The position numbers and the translations under genes were made by a program. A DNA stretch of 52,316 nt from an uncultured Oscillibacter sp. (GTDB lineage: Bacteria; Bacillota; Clostridia; Oscillospirales; Oscillospiraceae). The stretch is taken from the NCBI GenBank assembly GCA_910585385.1, contig CAJUDV010000014.1, positions 1 to 52,316 on the forward strand, written 5' to 3'. Below the pieces are notes generated by a model. The model was not told where the DNA came from. It saw only the letters and a program-made list of their open reading frames with translations, and did not search any database. Positions 33,190 to 43,700 of this stretch are shown piece by piece (position 1 is the stretch's first letter; every line of letters begins with the position of its first letter).

Positions 33190-34620
33190 ATGCCTGATCT
33201 TTTAGGAGCAACCAACCCGGTACCAGGGTATGACAAAGCGGTCACAAACCGGAACCTGCCGGTGTCGCCGGACAGCACGCCGGTGCAGAACGTCCCGGAC
33301 CCCAGCCGGGTCACCAGGACGGACCAGAGAACCGATCAGCAGGACCACGACCTCCAGGGGGACGGCCAGATCCGGTACGACTCCAATTACCAGACCTTTC
33401 TCCAGCGCCTGCGGGATACCCCGGGCATGGCTGAGAGCCTCTCCCGGCTCTTCTCCGGGCGGGAGGGAACCGTAGTCCTCTCCGGCATGAGCGAGGGCAT
33501 CGCCCAGGAGATGAGCAAAATTCTGGAGATGCTTCGGATGGACCAGGACCAGCTGCTGGACTTCCTTACCGGGCAGTTCCGGGCGGGCACCCGCTTTGGC
33601 GGGGCGCTGTTCGCCCTGCTGCGCAACGCCTACGCCCGGGCCTCCTCCGACGGCGTCCGGGCCGACATCCTCCAGTTCCTGCGCAGCTACGCCGATTTCG
33701 GCTCCACCGCCCACATTGAGGGCAATATCCTCCGAAACCTCTCGGACATGGCCGACTCCATCCCCGCCAGCTGGGCGGAAAAGCTGCGGGAGCTGATGGC
33801 GCAGCTGGAGAACGGCATGGCGGCGGGGGACCGGAAGGGAAACGTGGAGCTTCTCCAGCGGGGAATTTTCCCCTACATGGCCGGCTATGTGGAGCGGACC
33901 CACGACCTGGGGCTGCCCCGCACCCTTTTGACCATGCTGGCGCTGAATCTGGCCCGGTATGAGAACGGCTCCGAGGAAAAATTGCTGGAGGCATTCCATC
34001 AGCTCAGCGGATATGGTACACTGAAGGGGCAGCTGGGCGGCATTGACGACGAGTCCCTCCTGCGCCTTCTGCGAAATAACCAGCTGGATCAGAGCGGAGC
34101 GGCCCTCCGTTTTTCGGATCATCTGGCGGCGGCGGCGGCCAGGGCCCTGCGGGGCGAGGGCGGCGCCGAGGTGCAGCAGGCTTTTCAAAACCTGGTGGGC
34201 GCCATGCTGGTGAACGAGAGCGTCTACATGCCGGTAAACCACTACCTGATTCCCCTGGAGTGGGATGGGCGGATGCTTTTCTCCGAGCTGTGGGTGGACC
34301 CGGACGCCGAGGAGGGCAGGGGCCGCGGCGGCGGACGGGGGGGCGCCATGAAGTTCCTGTTCAAGATGGATGTGCAGTCTCTGGGACTGTTCGACATCAT
34401 CCTCACCGCCCGGGACAGCGAGGTGGACATCCAGATCTCCTGTCCGGACAAGGTGGTCCCCTTCTCCAAGCAGATTGAGACCGCCGTGTCACAGATCCTG
34501 ACGCGGAACGATCTCAGACCCTCCCGCGTAGCGGTGCGGAGACTGGAGCACCCGGTCACCCTGACCGAGGTGTTCCCCAAAATTTTTGAAGGGAAGAACA
34601 GCGTGAATGTCAAGGTCTGA
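33190..34620 (+). CDS. FliK/YlqG-like flagellar hook-length-type protein
   Basis: The 476-residue protein has no recognisable family over its first 380 residues (polar N-terminus, then helical). Its C-terminus (about 385-470) has the alternating strand-helix pattern of FliK C-terminal domains: LGLFDIILTARDSEVDIQI and QIETAVSQILTRNDL. The next gene is an FlhB cytoplasmic-domain homologue, matching the ylqG-ylqH pair of Bacillus. FliK proteins signal hook completion through FlhB. ATG 33190 is preferred over GTG 33181, which overlaps the GAGG site. Identity as a hook-length ruler is an inference; a role in another secretion switch is possible. Confidence 0.65.
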   Translation: MPDLLGATNPVPGYDKAVTNRNLPVSPDSTPVQNVPDPSRVTRTDQRTDQQDHDLQGDGQIRYDSNYQTFLQRLRDTPGMAESLSRLFSGREGTVVLSGMSEGIAQEMSKILEMLRMDQDQLLDFLTGQFRAGTRFGGALFALLRNAYARASSDGVRADILQFLRSYADFGSTAHIEGNILRNLSDMADSIPASWAEKLRELMAQLENGMAAGDRKGNVELLQRGIFPYMAGYVERTHDLGLPRTLLTMLALNLARYENGSEEKLLEAFHQLSGYGTLKGQLGGIDDESLLRLLRNNQLDQSGAALRFSDHLAAAAARALRGEGGAEVQQAFQNLVGAMLVNESVYMPVNHYLIPLEWDGRMLFSELWVDPDAEEGRGRGGGRGGAMKFLFKMDVQSLGLFDIILTARDSEVDIQISCPDKVVPFSKQIETAVSQILTRNDLRPSRVAVRRLEHPVTLTEVFPKIFEGKNSVNVKV

Positions 34621-34942
34621 AGGAACAAGAGGCGCCGCCAGAAAGGCCGTGGCGCTGCAATACGGGCCGGACGACGCCGCGCCGGTCATCGTGGCCTCCG
34701 GCATGGGGTATCTGGCGGAGAAGATTGTGGAGACGGCGGCGGACAACGGCGTGCCCATCTATGAGGACAACTCTCTGTCCACCATTTTAACGCAGCTGCA
34801 GCTGGGCCAGGAAATCCCGCCGGAGCTGTATCAGGCAATTGTGGAGATCTATGTGTATTTCCTCCGCTTCGACGTGGCCGGGAGGGCGGCGGCGGAGCGT
34901 GAAGAGCGCGGGGACAGCCCGCAGGGAGAGGAGACGACATGA
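34607..34942 (+). CDS. FlhB C-terminal-domain homologue (YlqH/FlhX-type)
   Basis: This 111-residue protein matches only the cytoplasmic domain of the FlhB/YscU export-switch family: KAVALQYGPDD, VPIYEDNSLSTILTQL, LGQEIPPELYQAIVEI. The membrane domain and the self-cleaving NPTH motif are absent, as in YlqH/FlhX proteins. It overlaps the upstream FliK-like gene by 14 bases and the PilZ gene by four (ATGA). FlhX proteins can substitute for or modulate the FlhB C-domain; here its coupling to a surface-protein operon is unexpected. Confidence 0.85.
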   Translation: MSRSEGTRGAARKAVALQYGPDDAAPVIVASGMGYLAEKIVETAADNGVPIYEDNSLSTILTQLQLGQEIPPELYQAIVEIYVYFLRFDVAGRAAAEREERGDSPQGEETT

Positions 34943-35562
34943 GCGAGAGACAGGAAGAGCGGCTGTATCTGCTGTTGGACAGCGTGAATAACCCGCTGGC
35001 GAGAGGCCGTCTGGAGGGCCCTGCCGGGGACACACTCCAGCTGATGGTGATGGACAACGATGTGGACAAGGTGGCCTGTCATGAGGTCATTGTGCTGATG
35101 AGCATGAGCGGCAGCGAACCACCCCTCCAGTGCCGCATTGTCCGGCAGCGAGGAGACCGGATAGCCCTGGAGAAGATTGCCAGCCTGGACCCGGACCTGC
35201 GGCGGAACCTGCGGGTGCCCATTAAATTTGATACATTTATATATCCCATCACCGGGCGGTGGCGGGGCCGGCGGGCGGTGCGGTCCATTGACCTCAGCTG
35301 CGGCGGCGTGGCCTTTTACGGGGACGACGGACTGGAGGCCGGGGAGCGGCTGGAGATGGTCATCCCCGTGACGGAGGAGCCGGTGATTCTGCGCTGCGAA
35401 ATCCTGCGCAGGCAGGAGCTGCGCAACGACAAGCTGCTCTACGCCGTCAAATTTGTGGATATGTGCGAGGACGAGGAAGTGACGGTGCGGGAGGCGGTTT
35501 TCAGCATCCAGCTGGAGAACCGGCCCCATGCCGCGGGCAACGACAGGGAGGAACAGCGATGA
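34939..35562 (+). CDS. YcgR-type PilZ protein (c-di-GMP receptor)
   Basis: The 207-residue protein has an N-terminal YcgR-like region and a C-terminal PilZ domain with both c-di-GMP motifs: RxxxR at residues 88-92 (RRNLR) and DxSxxG at 118-123 (DLSCGG). YcgR-type proteins brake flagella or regulate surface processes upon binding c-di-GMP. ATG and TGA overlaps connect it to the FlhB-like gene upstream and the giant SLH gene downstream, so all are expressed together. Both binding motifs being intact gives good confidence in nucleotide binding; its target is unknown. Confidence 0.9.
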   Translation: MSERQEERLYLLLDSVNNPLARGRLEGPAGDTLQLMVMDNDVDKVACHEVIVLMSMSGSEPPLQCRIVRQRGDRIALEKIASLDPDLRRNLRVPIKFDTFIYPITGRWRGRRAVRSIDLSCGGVAFYGDDGLEAGERLEMVIPVTEEPVILRCEILRRQELRNDKLLYAVKFVDMCEDEEVTVREAVFSIQLENRPHAAGNDREEQR

Positions 35563-38500
35563 ACACAAACAAGAGAGGATGGAAGACCGCGCGGGCCGCT
35601 TTTGCCAGGAGACTGACGTCTCTGGCGCTGGCGGTTGTGATGCTGTGGGGCCTTTTTCCGGGGCTGACGCCTGCGGCGGAGGCCGCCGAGTGGATGGAGC
35701 CCTATTTGGAGAAGCTGGTGGAATGGGGCGTCATGCGGGGCAGCTCCTCCGGCAACCTGAACCCGGACCGGGTGCTGACCCGGGCGGAGTTTGTGACCAT
35801 GATCAACCGGGCCTTCGGCTACACGGAGCGGGGGAGCACCCCCTTCCAGGATGTGCCGGCCAACGCCTGGTATGCCGACGACATCAACATCGCCTATCAG
35901 GCGGGCTATTTCACGGGCACCTCCGAGACCACCGCCGGCCCCCTGGGGCGGGTGACCCGGGAGCAGGCCGCTGTTCTGCTGGGCCGGAACCTGCGCCTGC
36001 AGGGCATTCCCGGCGTCAACAGCGACTTCACGGATGTCCAGCGGATGGGCAACTGGAGCCGGGGCATGGTGCAGGAGTGTGCGGAGCTGGGCATCATCCA
36101 GGGCTACGCCGACGGCACCTTCCGCCCCCAGAACTACATCACCCGGGGCCAGATGGCCTGTTTCCTGGTGCGGGCTCTGGGCACCCTGGTCCATGAGACC
36201 GGGGACCAGATCGTCGGCGGCGTGTACGGCAACCTGACGGTGAACACCTCCGGCGTGAAGCTGAAGGACACCGTGGTCACGGGCAACCTGTACCTCAGCG
36301 GCGGCGTGGGCCTGGGCAACGTGGAGCTGGAGAACGTCACCGTTATGGGCAAGATTGTGGTCTGCGGCGCCGGCGAGGCCGAGCGGGGCGAGAGCAGCAT
36401 CATCCTGCGCAACGTGACGGCGGAGGCCTTGGAGATCGACAGCCTGTCGGACCACTTCATGACCGTGCGCACCGAGGGCCTGACCAACATCGCCAATACC
36501 ATTGTCCGCACCTCCGCCTATCTGGAGGACGTGACCGATGACGACCAGGGCCTGCGCCTCATCACGCTGGACGGCACCGCCGACGGCACACAGCTCCAGC
36601 TGGCGGGCAACATCAAGGAGGTCGTCAACATCACGCCCAACTCCAACCTCCAGGTGGTTCAGGGCATTACGCATACGCTGACGGTGGATGAGCGGGCCAC
36701 CGGCTCCGCCCTGAGCATCGCCAACGACACCTCCGTCAAAATTCTGAACCTGGACGCGGGCACGCCGGTCACCGGCAACGGCGATGTGGAGAAGATGAAC
36801 GTCAATGCCGCCGGCTCCACCGCCACAATGCTGCCGGACAGTATCTTCATCCGGCCCGGCATCGAGTCCAATATCCACAACCAGGTGATGGACAACATCG
36901 CGGCGGAGGAGTCCTCCGACGAGCCCCGCCTGCTGGCGGGCTACCCCCTGGCCAGGAATCTGGCCTCCACCTCGGCGGACGGCGTGTTCAGCACCAACAA
37001 GCGGGGCACCCTGTACTGGGCCGTGTCCACGCTGCTGGACGGCTCCGTGGGTGAGGACGAGCTGCGCAATCCCTCCGCTTACCCCGGCAAGGTCCTGCGC
37101 AGCGGAACCATCAATGTCACCGCCTCCAAGACGGAGATGACCGCCCGCCTGACGGGCCTCTCCCGGGAGGGCTCCTATTACATCTCCGCCATGCTGGTGG
37201 ATGAGCGTGGACACACCAGCCCTGTGAAGGTAACGGCCTTTACGACGACGGACGACAGCGTACCGGCCTTCGCGACAGGCTATCCTGAGGCGATCCTCAC
37301 CGTGGACCCCAAGGACGAGGAGGAGCAGATCATCCAGGCCCGGGTCATGGCCACCAAGACCTGCAAGCTGTACTACGCCCTGCTGCCCAAGAACTCCACC
37401 GCCCCCACGGCGGACGCGCTGCGGTCGGGCGCCGTTGCCGGCAACCTGGGCTACGGTGTGATGGAGCTCACCAAGAACCGCTCCTATCTGATCTCCCGGG
37501 TCAACACCGCCCACCTGGCGGAGGAGACCACGTATGACCTGTATTTCTGGCTCAACGACGCGGACAACGGCAAGAGCTCCGCGGTGCGGCGGATTCAGGT
37601 CACCACCAAGGACATGACGCCCCCGGTGGTCACCAATATCTACCAGAGCAAATCCGACCGCACCAGCGCCCAGATCACCTTTACCATGAGCGAGCGGGCG
37701 GACCTGTTCTGGGTGGCCGTCAAGGCGGGGGAGACCCTGCTGCGGCCCACGGTCACCGGCGACGTCATCGACCCCACGGACCTGGCCGCCAAGATTCAGG
37801 TGGAGGCCGGCGGCGGCAACGCCGCGGTGGTCAGCAGCGGCCGGACCACGGCGGCCCAGGCCGACACCAACTACACCTTTACCGTCAACCGCCTCCAGGA
37901 GCAGGGCGTGTACGATCTGTACTACGTGGCCAAGGACCCGGCGGGGAACTACTCCGAGGCGGTGAAGATCCTGGAGAACGTGATGACCAGCGATGCCACC
38001 CCGCCCGCGGTGGAGGTGGAGTTCAGCCGCTTCAACGAGGGCGCCAACGGGGTCATCAACCCCTGGGTTGACAGTGACGTGACGCTGGTGTTTAACGAGA
38101 TCGTCCGGGGCACGTTTAAAGACGGCAGCATGGACCGTTACGACGATTTCTACACCCTCTATGAAAAGGTGCGGGACACCGTTGGAAACGACCTGGAGCA
38201 TAAGCAGGCCAAGGACGCGCTGGCGGTGGCCCTGCGGAGGTACATCCGCCTCTATCCCGGTACGCCGCCCGCGTCGGGAAATCCCCGGCAGGACCCTGTG
38301 ACGGACAATGACGGAACGCTCTCCACCGTGGAGCTGGCCAGTCTGCCCGCGTGGATTGATTACCGCGAGGCGGTGGTCAGCCGGGTAGACGGCCGGGTTA
38401 AGATCACCTTCCCCGGCGGCACAGGCATTAAGATGCAGAGCGGCGGCACCTACTTCTTCCGTGTTGAGAGTGTGGTGGACGCCTCCGGCAACATGATCAG

Positions 38501-40646
38501 GCCCAATCCCACCTACGTTCCCAAGGGCGGATTTACGACCCTGTTTGCCACCGTGGACCTGCTGACGGCGAATACGGTGAGCATTGACAAAGGCGACCTG
38601 CAAACCCCCGGCGACTTCCCCGATGATAAGAATGTCGAGGGAAACGCGCTCCGGGTGGGCTGGAGCTTTACCGTGACGCCCAACTCCACCAAGCAGGTGT
38701 CGGATGATATTGGATGGGATATGCTGCTCTGGTCGGACACCAAGCTGGAATTCACCCTGTATTGCCGTTCCCGTCCCCGGAGCGGCAGCGGAAGCGCTAC
38801 CTGGAGCAAATGGGAAAAGGTGGGCGTTGGCGACAAGGTTCCCGTGGATAAATCCGATAACAGCGAGAGCGTGTACGTCAGCCTGACCCGTTCCACATAC
38901 CTCAACAACAGCACCGTATATCCGCACCTGAACACACTGGATCAGGATACGGTGTACGAGTACGCCATCCATTTGGTCAGCGTGGGGGACAACGACAACC
39001 CCAACGCCTGGATCAGTGAGATCACGCTGGGCGCCACCATCATGGCCGGCGGCACCACGGCGATGAATCAGTCCTCTCTGGTCTACCAGGGCAACAATAC
39101 CACACTGGAGGCGGGCAAGGCCGCCGGCGCGATCTCCATTGGCGACCCGGACCCCTTCAACTACACCATCGCCCCGGAGGAGCGGGAGGGTCCCGCGCTG
39201 AACGAGGGCTACCCGCTGATTACCAACGGCGACACGCTGGCCAATATCACCGTGTCTTTGGACCGCGTGGGCACGGCATACTTTATGGCGGTTCCCCTTA
39301 CGCCCACGGCCGCCGACGGTACGATCACGCAGGATAACTACTCGGCGCCCATCGGCATTGCAATCAAGGAGAATACCACAGACGTTGAGCTGCCGGAGAT
39401 TGAAAAAGTGCCCACAAACGGCAGAGATACCTCGGGCAAATATGAAAATCCCATGCTGAGGCTGCCCGCGGCCTCCACCGTGGCCACCAGGACCACAGAG
39501 GCCGGCATCGTCTGGGAGGAGCGGGAATATCCCCAGAAGGACCTGGCGGGCATGGTCACCCTGAAGGGGCTGGTTCCCAACACCACCTATCTGCTGCTGA
39601 TTGCCACAAAGGGCGTGACCCGCTATTCCCAGTACGTCTACTGCTACACCTTTACCACCAGCGAGGTGGAGGCGCCCAAGCTGGAGCTCCAGGCCAACGG
39701 AAGCGAGGCGCTTGTCCGGACTGATCTGGATTCCGAAGTGCGGGGCCTTCTGATTGTGGACGGCAGCGACAGCGATCTGCGCAAGCCATTCAGCATAACC
39801 GCGGGCACCGCGACGAGCGATGATTACGCAAACCGTGCCGGCACCGCGACAGACGGCAAATTCAGTGTTCTGGATGCGTTGATTGAGAGCTACGGCACAG
39901 GCAACGGGATTCGGAACTCGGTGTTCGATCAGTACGCGACGTTGGGCACCAAAGAGCTGATATTCAGTAAGATTGAGAGCTCTACAATCAGTCCGAACTC
40001 CACGGTTGACGTTGTTGAGCGCTTCAGCGTGTCCGGCGGCACCACCTGGAAGCCCGTGCGGGAGTTCCAGAATATGGAGAGCGGACGGTGGTACTGCTTC
40101 CTGGCCTACGCGGAAAGCCCCCTGGGCTCCGACAGGGCTTACCGCGCGGTCCGGCCCCTGCAGATTGCCGATACGCAGCCGCCCACGGTGACGCAGGATT
40201 CTGTCACGGCGACCTTTGCCAAACAGACGGACGGAACGTACAAAGGACAGGTTACCATTACATTCTCCGAGGACCTGTATTTCCAGAGTACGGAGGGCGG
40301 CATTCAGTCCATCAAGCCGGTTACGTCGACGGCTCTGTCGGCCGGCACGGTTACCGGCAACTGGGTATCCCGGACGTTTATCAGCGGCAACCGTCCCCTT
40401 GGCTGGGAGGTTTACACTGAAAGCGGCGAGCCCAGAAAGACCAATCAGATGGTCTTTTACACCACTGGGCCGGTCACCGCCGGCGACTATACCTTCGCCA
40501 TCCGGGAGGGTCTCTGCGACGAGTGGGGCAACCGTCCCACCGGAACCAACAGCGGCTTCCAGGTGGTCGTGCGGATCAGAGGAAACGACACAGACGGCTA
40601 TACCTACACCGTGTCCGGCATCCCTGACGGCTGGCTGGGCAGATAA
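35559..40646 (+). CDS. Giant SLH-domain surface protein
   Basis: This is a 1,695-residue exported protein. It has a signal peptide (about 1-38; RRLTSLALAVVMLWGLFPG), then three SLH domains (about 40-210; NRAFGY, TREQAAVLLGRNL, YADGTFRPQNYITRGQMACF) that hold proteins to the cell wall, a beta-helix-like stretch (about 220-350), and many Ig/fibronectin-like modules (about 480-1690) with recurring LYYALLPK and LYYVAKDPAG-like cores. ATG 35559 overlaps the PilZ stop (ATGA). It has no sortase motif or catalytic motif that I recognise. Probable role: surface adhesin or S-layer-associated structure. A hairpin follows the gene. Confidence 0.85.
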   Translation: MNTNKRGWKTARAAFARRLTSLALAVVMLWGLFPGLTPAAEAAEWMEPYLEKLVEWGVMRGSSSGNLNPDRVLTRAEFVTMINRAFGYTERGSTPFQDVPANAWYADDINIAYQAGYFTGTSETTAGPLGRVTREQAAVLLGRNLRLQGIPGVNSDFTDVQRMGNWSRGMVQECAELGIIQGYADGTFRPQNYITRGQMACFLVRALGTLVHETGDQIVGGVYGNLTVNTSGVKLKDTVVTGNLYLSGGVGLGNVELENVTVMGKIVVCGAGEAERGESSIILRNVTAEALEIDSLSDHFMTVRTEGLTNIANTIVRTSAYLEDVTDDDQGLRLITLDGTADGTQLQLAGNIKEVVNITPNSNLQVVQGITHTLTVDERATGSALSIANDTSVKILNLDAGTPVTGNGDVEKMNVNAAGSTATMLPDSIFIRPGIESNIHNQVMDNIAAEESSDEPRLLAGYPLARNLASTSADGVFSTNKRGTLYWAVSTLLDGSVGEDELRNPSAYPGKVLRSGTINVTASKTEMTARLTGLSREGSYYISAMLVDERGHTSPVKVTAFTTTDDSVPAFATGYPEAILTVDPKDEEEQIIQARVMATKTCKLYYALLPKNSTAPTADALRSGAVAGNLGYGVMELTKNRSYLISRVNTAHLAEETTYDLYFWLNDADNGKSSAVRRIQVTTKDMTPPVVTNIYQSKSDRTSAQITFTMSERADLFWVAVKAGETLLRPTVTGDVIDPTDLAAKIQVEAGGGNAAVVSSGRTTAAQADTNYTFTVNRLQEQGVYDLYYVAKDPAGNYSEAVKILENVMTSDATPPAVEVEFSRFNEGANGVINPWVDSDVTLVFNEIVRGTFKDGSMDRYDDFYTLYEKVRDTVGNDLEHKQAKDALAVALRRYIRLYPGTPPASGNPRQDPVTDNDGTLSTVELASLPAWIDYREAVVSRVDGRVKITFPGGTGIKMQSGGTYFFRVESVVDASGNMIRPNPTYVPKGGFTTLFATVDLLTANTVSIDKGDLQTPGDFPDDKNVEGNALRVGWSFTVTPNSTKQVSDDIGWDMLLWSDTKLEFTLYCRSRPRSGSGSATWSKWEKVGVGDKVPVDKSDNSESVYVSLTRSTYLNNSTVYPHLNTLDQDTVYEYAIHLVSVGDNDNPNAWISEITLGATIMAGGTTAMNQSSLVYQGNNTTLEAGKAAGAISIGDPDPFNYTIAPEEREGPALNEGYPLITNGDTLANITVSLDRVGTAYFMAVPLTPTAADGTITQDNYSAPIGIAIKENTTDVELPEIEKVPTNGRDTSGKYENPMLRLPAASTVATRTTEAGIVWEEREYPQKDLAGMVTLKGLVPNTTYLLLIATKGVTRYSQYVYCYTFTTSEVEAPKLELQANGSEALVRTDLDSEVRGLLIVDGSDSDLRKPFSITAGTATSDDYANRAGTATDGKFSVLDALIESYGTGNGIRNSVFDQYATLGTKELIFSKIESSTISPNSTVDVVERFSVSGGTTWKPVREFQNMESGRWYCFLAYAESPLGSDRAYRAVRPLQIADTQPPTVTQDSVTATFAKQTDGTYKGQVTITFSEDLYFQSTEGGIQSIKPVTSTALSAGTVTGNWVSRTFISGNRPLGWEVYTESGEPRKTNQMVFYTTGPVTAGDYTFAIREGLCDEWGNRPTGTNSGFQVVVRIRGNDTDGYTYTVSGIPDGWLGR

Positions 40647-40662
40647 ACAACAAAACCCCTGA

Positions 40663-40690
40663 GGAGGGCGGGCGGCACCGCCCGCCCTCC
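40663..40690 (+). terminator. Hairpin after the giant SLH gene
   Basis: A 13-base G+C-rich inverted repeat (40663-40675 with 40678-40690) almost without loop, followed by a weak CTCTTTG tract; perhaps a partial terminator before the next gene. Confidence 0.5.
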
Positions 40691-40727
40691 CGCTCTTTGA
40701 AGGACTGGAAAAGGAGTGTATATATTC

Positions 40728-43700
40728 ATGAGATCGAGATTATTCCGCCGGGCCGGGGCGCTGCTCCTGGCGCTGGTTCTGGCGTTTTCCCTGGTTCCCG
40801 CCGCCGGGGCGGCAGTCACAAGTGTGCAGTTGAGTGAGAGCTCGCTTACATTAAAGGTGAACGACAGTGTGCAACTGACCGCCACGGTAAATTTGGACGT
40901 GGGAGATACCACCACAGAGACCAAAGTCAAGTGGACAGCTGATGATCCGACGGTGGTTTCCGGCGAGTTTGGAAAAGATGGTACCTCCATTACACTCACT
41001 GGTTCAAAAGAGGGGTCCACAACCATTACTGCTACCTCTACAGCGGACCCAACGCAGTCCGCGTCTTGCACCGTCACCGTGGGTCCGGCGGACCCTCCGG
41101 CCGCCCCCACAGTAGACAGGGTTGAGGTGACCCCCGGGACCCTGAAGATGACCGTAGGCGGTGGGACAGAGCGGCTGACCGCCACTGTCTTCATGTCCGA
41201 CGGCACGGAGAACTCGAATGTCACCTGGTCTGTCACCAGCGGCTCCGCCGTTACGGTGACGGCCGCCGGCGTCGTCACTGCCCAAAGCGAGGGAGACGCC
41301 ACAGTTACCGCCACCTCCACTGCGGACCCCGCAAAGTCCGCGGATTGTACTGTTAAGGTGGAGGCGGCCCCTCCGGCCGTCCCCACGGTAACCAAGGTTG
41401 AGGTGAGCCCCAAGACTCTGGAGATGACCGTGGGTGAGGCGGCAAAGCCGCTGACCGCCACCGTCACCATGTCCGACGGCACGACGAACTCGAATGTCAC
41501 CTGGTCTGTCACCAGCGGCTCCGCCGTTACGGTGTCGGCCGCCGGAGCCGTCACTGGCAAAAGCGCGGGAAACGCCACAGTTACCGCCGCCGCCGGCGGT
41601 AAGAGTGACAGCTGCGCTGTCACTGTCAAGGCGCCGGTGATCAACGTGCCCGTTACCGGCGTCAGCATCGACGGGGGAGGAACACAAAGCGTGGCCGAGG
41701 GCAAGAAGCTGGAACTGAAAGCGCTGATTGTCCCCGCCAATGCCTCCAACAAAAACGTCACCTGGTCCAGCGCCAATCCGGCCGTCGCCAGTGTGGACAA
41801 AGACACCGGCGTCGTCACCGGCGTAAAGGCCGGCGGCCCCGTCTCCATCACCGTTACCACGGCGGACGGCGGTTTTTCCGCCAGCACCAACGTCACCGTC
41901 ATTGCCTCCGTGGGGAATTTCATGATTACCCCCAGCCGGGGAGCCAGCCCCATCAACGTGGGTAAATCCACCCTGACTCTCTCTGCCAGCACCGACAAGG
42001 CGGTCACCTGGTCCAGCGAGAATGATGAGATCGCCACCGTAAACGCCAGCGGCCAGGTCACGGGCATCAGCCCCGGCAAGGTCAAGATCACCGCGGCGGC
42101 GGCGGACGGCTCCAAAGGCGAGTATCTGGTGGAGGTCTCCGGCCTGGTGATTGAGGAGACCGATGTCAAGATTGTGGTGGGTTACAGCAAGACCATCGCC
42201 TATGTGGCCTACGGCGCGGCGGCCACCGGCAACGACTCGCCCCGGTGGTCCTCCAACCCCGAGTCCATCGCCACCGTCACCAATGGCGGCCGGGTCACCG
42301 GTATGGCTCCGGGCGTCACCACCGTCACCATCGCCAAGGGCCGCTACACCGCCGAGTGCAAGGTCACTGTGGCGGAGGATGTGGCCGACGCCATTGAGCG
42401 CACCCTCAACGCCGGGGAGAAGCTGGACTTCCCCAGCCTCCTCTCCGATCTGAACAGCCGCTGCCAGGAGAAAACCGAGGCGTCCTTGGATTACATCACC
42501 AATCTCCAGGTGGCGCCCAGCCAGGGCATTCTCCACTACCGCTACGGCTCTCCGGACACGCCCAACCACGGCGTTGGCGGCGTGGAGCAGTACTATGTCA
42601 GCGCTTCCTCCGGCAGCGGCCGCCGGACCATCTCTGATTTGAGCTTTGTGCCCGCCGGCGGCTTCAAGGGCATGGCCGTCATTGAGTACACGGGGTACAG
42701 CAGCGACGGCAGGACCTTTCACGGCACCATCCGGGTGGATGTGAAAAACAGCGGCGATGTGACGTACAGCACCGCCATGGGCCGGGCCCTGACCCTCACC
42801 GCAAAGGAGTTCAAGGACATCTGCCAGCTGAAGACCAGCCGCAACGCCAGTTACGTCACCTTCACCCAGCCCAGCGGCAATAAGGGCACCCTCTACTACA
42901 ACTACACCCCCAACCAGTACTCCCAGAAGGTGGACGGCTCCACGAAATACTACCTCAGCAGCAGTCCCTCCCTGGAGAAGGTGACCTTTGTCCCGGCGGA
43001 GAACTTCACCGGCACGGTCAGCGTTCCCTACCGCTGTACGGACACCACCGGCGGCGGCTACTCCGGCACCATGACAATCAACATCTACGCCGCTGACGGC
43101 GGCGGCAGCGGCGGCGTGGAGTACGATACCGGCATCAACCAGCGGGTGACGCTGAACGCCTCGGACTTTAACAGAGCCTGTCAGGAGTTCAACAGCCGGA
43201 CGTTGAACTATATCTATTTTGATGAACTGCCCCCCGCCGCCCAGGGGATTTTGTACTACAACTATACCAGCAGCTCCAGCAACCGGGTGGACACCTCCAC
43301 CCGCTACAACCGCAGCAACACCGGCACCCGGATCTCCAACATCACCTTTGTGCCCGCCAGCAATTTCAGCGGTACCGTGACCGTGCCCTACACCGGCTAC
43401 GACACGGCGGGCCAGACCTATAAGGACAATCTGGTCATCCACGTCTCCGACGCGGCGGGAACGGTGTACTACACCGCCGATGTGAACGATCCCGTGACCT
43501 TCCGGGCGGAGGACTTCAACGAGGCCTGCCAGCGGGCCAACAACTCCTCGCTGAATTACATCACCCTCAGCCTGCCCTCCTCCAGCGTGGGAACGCTGTA
43601 CCGTGATTACAGAAGCAGCAGCAATACCGGCACCCGGCTGGCCTCCTCTACGCGGCTCTACCGGGGCGGGAACCCCAGCGTGTCCGATGTGACCTTTGTC

